Assembly: GCF_029872155.1 (NCBI RefSeq)
Contig: NZ_JARXLA010000001.1
Coordinates: forward strand, 310,001-374,000
Direction: 5' to 3'
Length of the DNA: 64,000 nucleotides
Source of the DNA: Hyphomicrobium sp. D-2
GTDB taxonomy: Bacteria; Pseudomonadota; Alphaproteobacteria; Rhizobiales; Hyphomicrobiaceae
This document shows, piece after piece, positions 61,960 to 64,000 of this stretch. The notes beneath the pieces are model-generated. The model was not told the origin of the DNA. It saw only the letters and a list, made by a program, of their open reading frames with translations, and searched no databases. The number at the start of each line of letters is the position of its first letter. Position 1 is the first letter of the stretch. The position numbers and the translations under genes were made by a program.

Positions 61960-63411
61960 ATGAACTACAAATTGTTTAGGTGCGGTTTTGCAGCATTTGT
62001 AACGGCTGCGTTTGCGACTACTGCTTTCGCAGAACAGCATGTGCCGGCGCCGGCGACGGTGCAGCAGGTATTCAGCACGACGCAAACCCATCAGTATGTT
62101 CTCGACATCGAGGCAGCGATGGCGCGCGCGCAGGCGGCGCACGGCGCAATTCCACAGGCCGCAGCTGATGCCATCACCGCCAAGGCCGATGTGCGCTACG
62201 CGCCTGCTGACGAGATCGAGCAGGAACGCAAGCTCGTCCAGCATCGCATGGTCGCGCTTCTCAATGTGTGGCGCCGCGCCATCGACGCCGATGCGCGCCA
62301 GTATGTTCACTACGGGGCGACCACCGTCGATATTTACGACACCGCACTGGTATTGCAGTTGCGCCGTGCGGGCATGCTGCTGCTCGGCCAGCTGCGCGAG
62401 TTTGAGCTGATACTGATCGACACCGCGCGCGCGCATCAGGGCACTATCATGGCAGGGCGCACTCTGGGCCAGCACGCCTTGCCGATCACGTTCGGTAAAA
62501 AGGTCAGCACGTGGCTTGGCCAGAACCGGCGTGATATCGAGCGTTTGAAGCGTGTGCTCGCCGATCTTGATCGGTCAGCGATCTTGAAAGGTGCGGTTGG
62601 CACGTATGCAGGGCTCGGCGCGCAGGCGATGGAGATCGAGCGCTCGTTCGCGCGTGAACTCGGGCTGGCCGATCCATACCCTGATGACTGGCATGGCAAC
62701 CGCGATGTGTTCGCCTCCTATGCGCTGACGCTAGCCCTTGCCAGTAAGCTATACGGTGCCATCGGCCAGGAGCTGTTTTTGCTGCAGATGACCGACATTG
62801 CTGAGACCAGCGAGTCGCGTGCCTCAACGTCGGTAAGCAGCAGCTCCATGGCGCAGAAGGTGAACCCCAGCAAATCCGAGGCGCTGATTCACAGTGCGCG
62901 CACCATCCCGCGACTGGCCGAAGTCGTGCTGGACGATGTGGTGAATTTTTTTGAGCGTGACAGCACGGTCGGACCCGATGTTGCGCTCAGGGAAATCTCA
63001 ATCCAGATGGAGACGACGATAGCCACCGCCAAGCGGTTGATCAGCACGCTGCATGTCAACAGCACCGCGATGCGCGAGAACCTTGGACGCACCAAGGGCT
63101 TCATCATGACGCAGCGCGTGGCATTCGCTCTGGCGCCGAAGATCGGGAAGGACGAGGCGGACGCGCACCTGCACGATCTTATTCACGCGGCGCTTGAAGC
63201 CGGCATCGACTTCCGAACGGCCCTGCTGAACGATCCGGTGGTTGCGAAGCTGTTGTCCGCCGAAGAGATCGACACGCTGTTGGCGCCGGAGGGATATGTT
63301 GGGCTGGCCCGCGAAGAGGTGGACGCGGTGATCGCCCATGTCGAGTCGATGCGCGCGAAAGATCCGATGTTGCAGGATGAAGCGACGGGTGCTGTCCGAA
63401 TTGGTCGCTGA
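61960..63411 (+). CDS. Exported fumarase/adenylosuccinate-lyase superfamily protein
   Basis: 483 residues from ATG 61960 (CGGAGGACTG upstream). A signal peptide (NYKLFRCGFAAFVTAAFATTA) ends at AFA before EQHV, so the protein should be periplasmic. The family's three motifs are present: QYVHYGATTVDIYDTALVLQ with His117, GRTLGQHALPITFGKK (the acid His of ADSL GRTH is Leu169 here) and SSSMAQKVNPSKSE with the catalytic Ser loop (293-296), Lys300 and Asn302. Members eliminate fumarate from N-substituted aspartates or act on muconates. The family is normally cytosolic, so export is unusual. It lies 199 bases after the hydrolase gene and 105 before dctA. Confidence 0.85.
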   Translation: MNYKLFRCGFAAFVTAAFATTAFAEQHVPAPATVQQVFSTTQTHQYVLDIEAAMARAQAAHGAIPQAAADAITAKADVRYAPADEIEQERKLVQHRMVALLNVWRRAIDADARQYVHYGATTVDIYDTALVLQLRRAGMLLLGQLREFELILIDTARAHQGTIMAGRTLGQHALPITFGKKVSTWLGQNRRDIERLKRVLADLDRSAILKGAVGTYAGLGAQAMEIERSFARELGLADPYPDDWHGNRDVFASYALTLALASKLYGAIGQELFLLQMTDIAETSESRASTSVSSSSMAQKVNPSKSEALIHSARTIPRLAEVVLDDVVNFFERDSTVGPDVALREISIQMETTIATAKRLISTLHVNSTAMRENLGRTKGFIMTQRVAFALAPKIGKDEADAHLHDLIHAALEAGIDFRTALLNDPVVAKLLSAEEIDTLLAPEGYVGLAREEVDAVIAHVESMRAKDPMLQDEATGAVRIGR

Positions 63412-63516
63412 AATAATCGCCCAGTGATGCATGGAAAGACCGCAATAATGGGGGTTTCCACAATTGTCCTGCGATTGCTCTGCGCTTTAAATCCTCGAAA
63501 GCCTTTGGGGGGAACA

Positions 63517-64000
63517 ATGTCAGCGCGCGTAGATGCAGCAGGGCGGCAACCTTTTTACAAACTCCTGTATGTGCAGGTCATCGTTGCCATCGTGCTGGGG
63601 TTTCTTCTCGGCTGGCAAGCGCCGGAAATCGCCGAAAGCCCGTGGGTGAAAGCGCTGGGTGAGGGCTTCATCAAGCTCATCAAGATGGCGATTGCGCCGA
63701 TCATCTTTTGCACCGTTGTTTCCGGCATCTCGCACATCGAAGATGCACGCAAGGTTGGACGTGTCGGGCTGAAAGCGCTGATCTATTTTGAAGTCGTCTC
63801 TACAATCGCACTGGTTATTGGTCTGTCGGTTGGCAACTTCGCCCGTCCCGGAGATGGTTTCTCGGGGGCAGGCGACGCGGCAGCGGTTGCAACCTACGCC
63901 GAACGCGCCGAAAAGCAGTCAACGGTTGATTTCGTTCTGCACATCATCCCGGACAGCCTTGTTGGAGCATTTGCCGATGGCGAGATCCTGCAAGTGCTGC
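63517..64000 (+). CDS. dctA: C4-dicarboxylate symporter DctA, start only
   Basis: The first 161 codons, cut by the window end. ATG 63517 follows GGGGGGAAC. The start [20 protein letters not shown], with [26 protein letters not shown] and [20 protein letters not shown], is typical of the DctA branch of the glutamate/dicarboxylate symporter family, which imports succinate, fumarate and malate with protons or sodium. Its place next to the exported lyase suggests it takes up the lyase product; that is inference. Confidence 0.9.
   Translation, partial: MSARVDAAGRQPFYKLLYVQVIVAIVLGFLLGWQAPEIAESPWVKALGEGFIKLIKMAIAPIIFCTVVSGISHIEDARKVGRVGLKALIYFEVVSTIALVIGLSVGNFARPGDGFSGAGDAAAVATYAERAEKQSTVDFVLHIIPDSLVGAFADGEILQVL

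Noticed and set aside
1-64000. CRISPR arrays, tRNA or rRNA genes
   Set aside because: I found no regularly spaced repeats, no cloverleaf with a GTTCRANNC arm in a non-coding place, and no rRNA-like stretch.

Overview
The window looks like a piece of an alphaproteobacterial chromosome, most likely from the Hyphomicrobiales (Rhizobiales). This rests on a complete tad/cpa Flp-pilus locus, LivFGHM-type ABC transport, a DctSR/DctP set and many GC-rich codons; I cannot name the genus. I saw no rRNA, tRNA or CRISPR.

Region 1 (1 to about 15,180) is accessory DNA with the look of an integrative mobilizable element or an integrated plasmid fragment. It has a relaxase, a MobC-like partner and a VirD4/TraG-like coupling protein broken by a frameshift. 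It also carries many small orphan genes, a divergent pair made of a class III cyclase-fold protein and a DUF3800 protein, and an exported tail-fibre-like repeat protein. No integrase or type IV secretion channel is visible, and the left edge lies outside the window. The right edge abuts a decayed pyridoxamine-phosphate-oxidase-family pseudogene (15,184-15,717).

Region 2 (15.8-30.5 kb) holds an exported protein, a TetR regulator and the tad locus: two TadE-like pseudopilins and a pilus N-domain protein on the minus strand, then flp-cpaA-cpaB-cpaC-cpaD-cpaE-cpaF-tadB-tadC on the plus strand, then tadD. Region 3 (30.6-38.5 kb) is mostly housekeeping: a glutathione S-transferase, an M17 aminopeptidase overlapping an NlpC/P60 hydrolase, small conserved proteins, YchF and a large CoA-transferase.

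Region 4 (38.6-48.6 kb) is one compact minus-strand operon: a DszA/NtaA-like flavin monooxygenase, a degenerate AMP-ligase-like protein, LivG, LivH, LivM, two substrate-binding proteins (each with one frameshift), LivF and a DszC/SfnB-like flavoenzyme. Together they suggest uptake and oxidative breakdown of an organosulfur or similar heteroatom compound. A 1088-residue autotransporter follows.

Region 5 (52.7-64 kb) centres on C4-dicarboxylates. A DctS/DctR-like two-component system is divergent from an orphan TRAP binding protein. Then come a LysR regulator, an unusual porin that appears to fuse two beta-barrels, an exported alpha/beta hydrolase-fold protein that lacks its nucleophile serine, an exported member of the fumarase/adenylosuccinate-lyase superfamily, and the start of a DctA symporter. 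The best candidate for an undescribed system is this last set: a possible periplasmic lyase route that releases a dicarboxylate (perhaps fumarate) outside the cytoplasm for capture by DctA.

Three single-base frameshifts in otherwise well-preserved genes (coupling protein and both binding proteins) could be sequencing errors or real inactivation; the sequence alone cannot decide.
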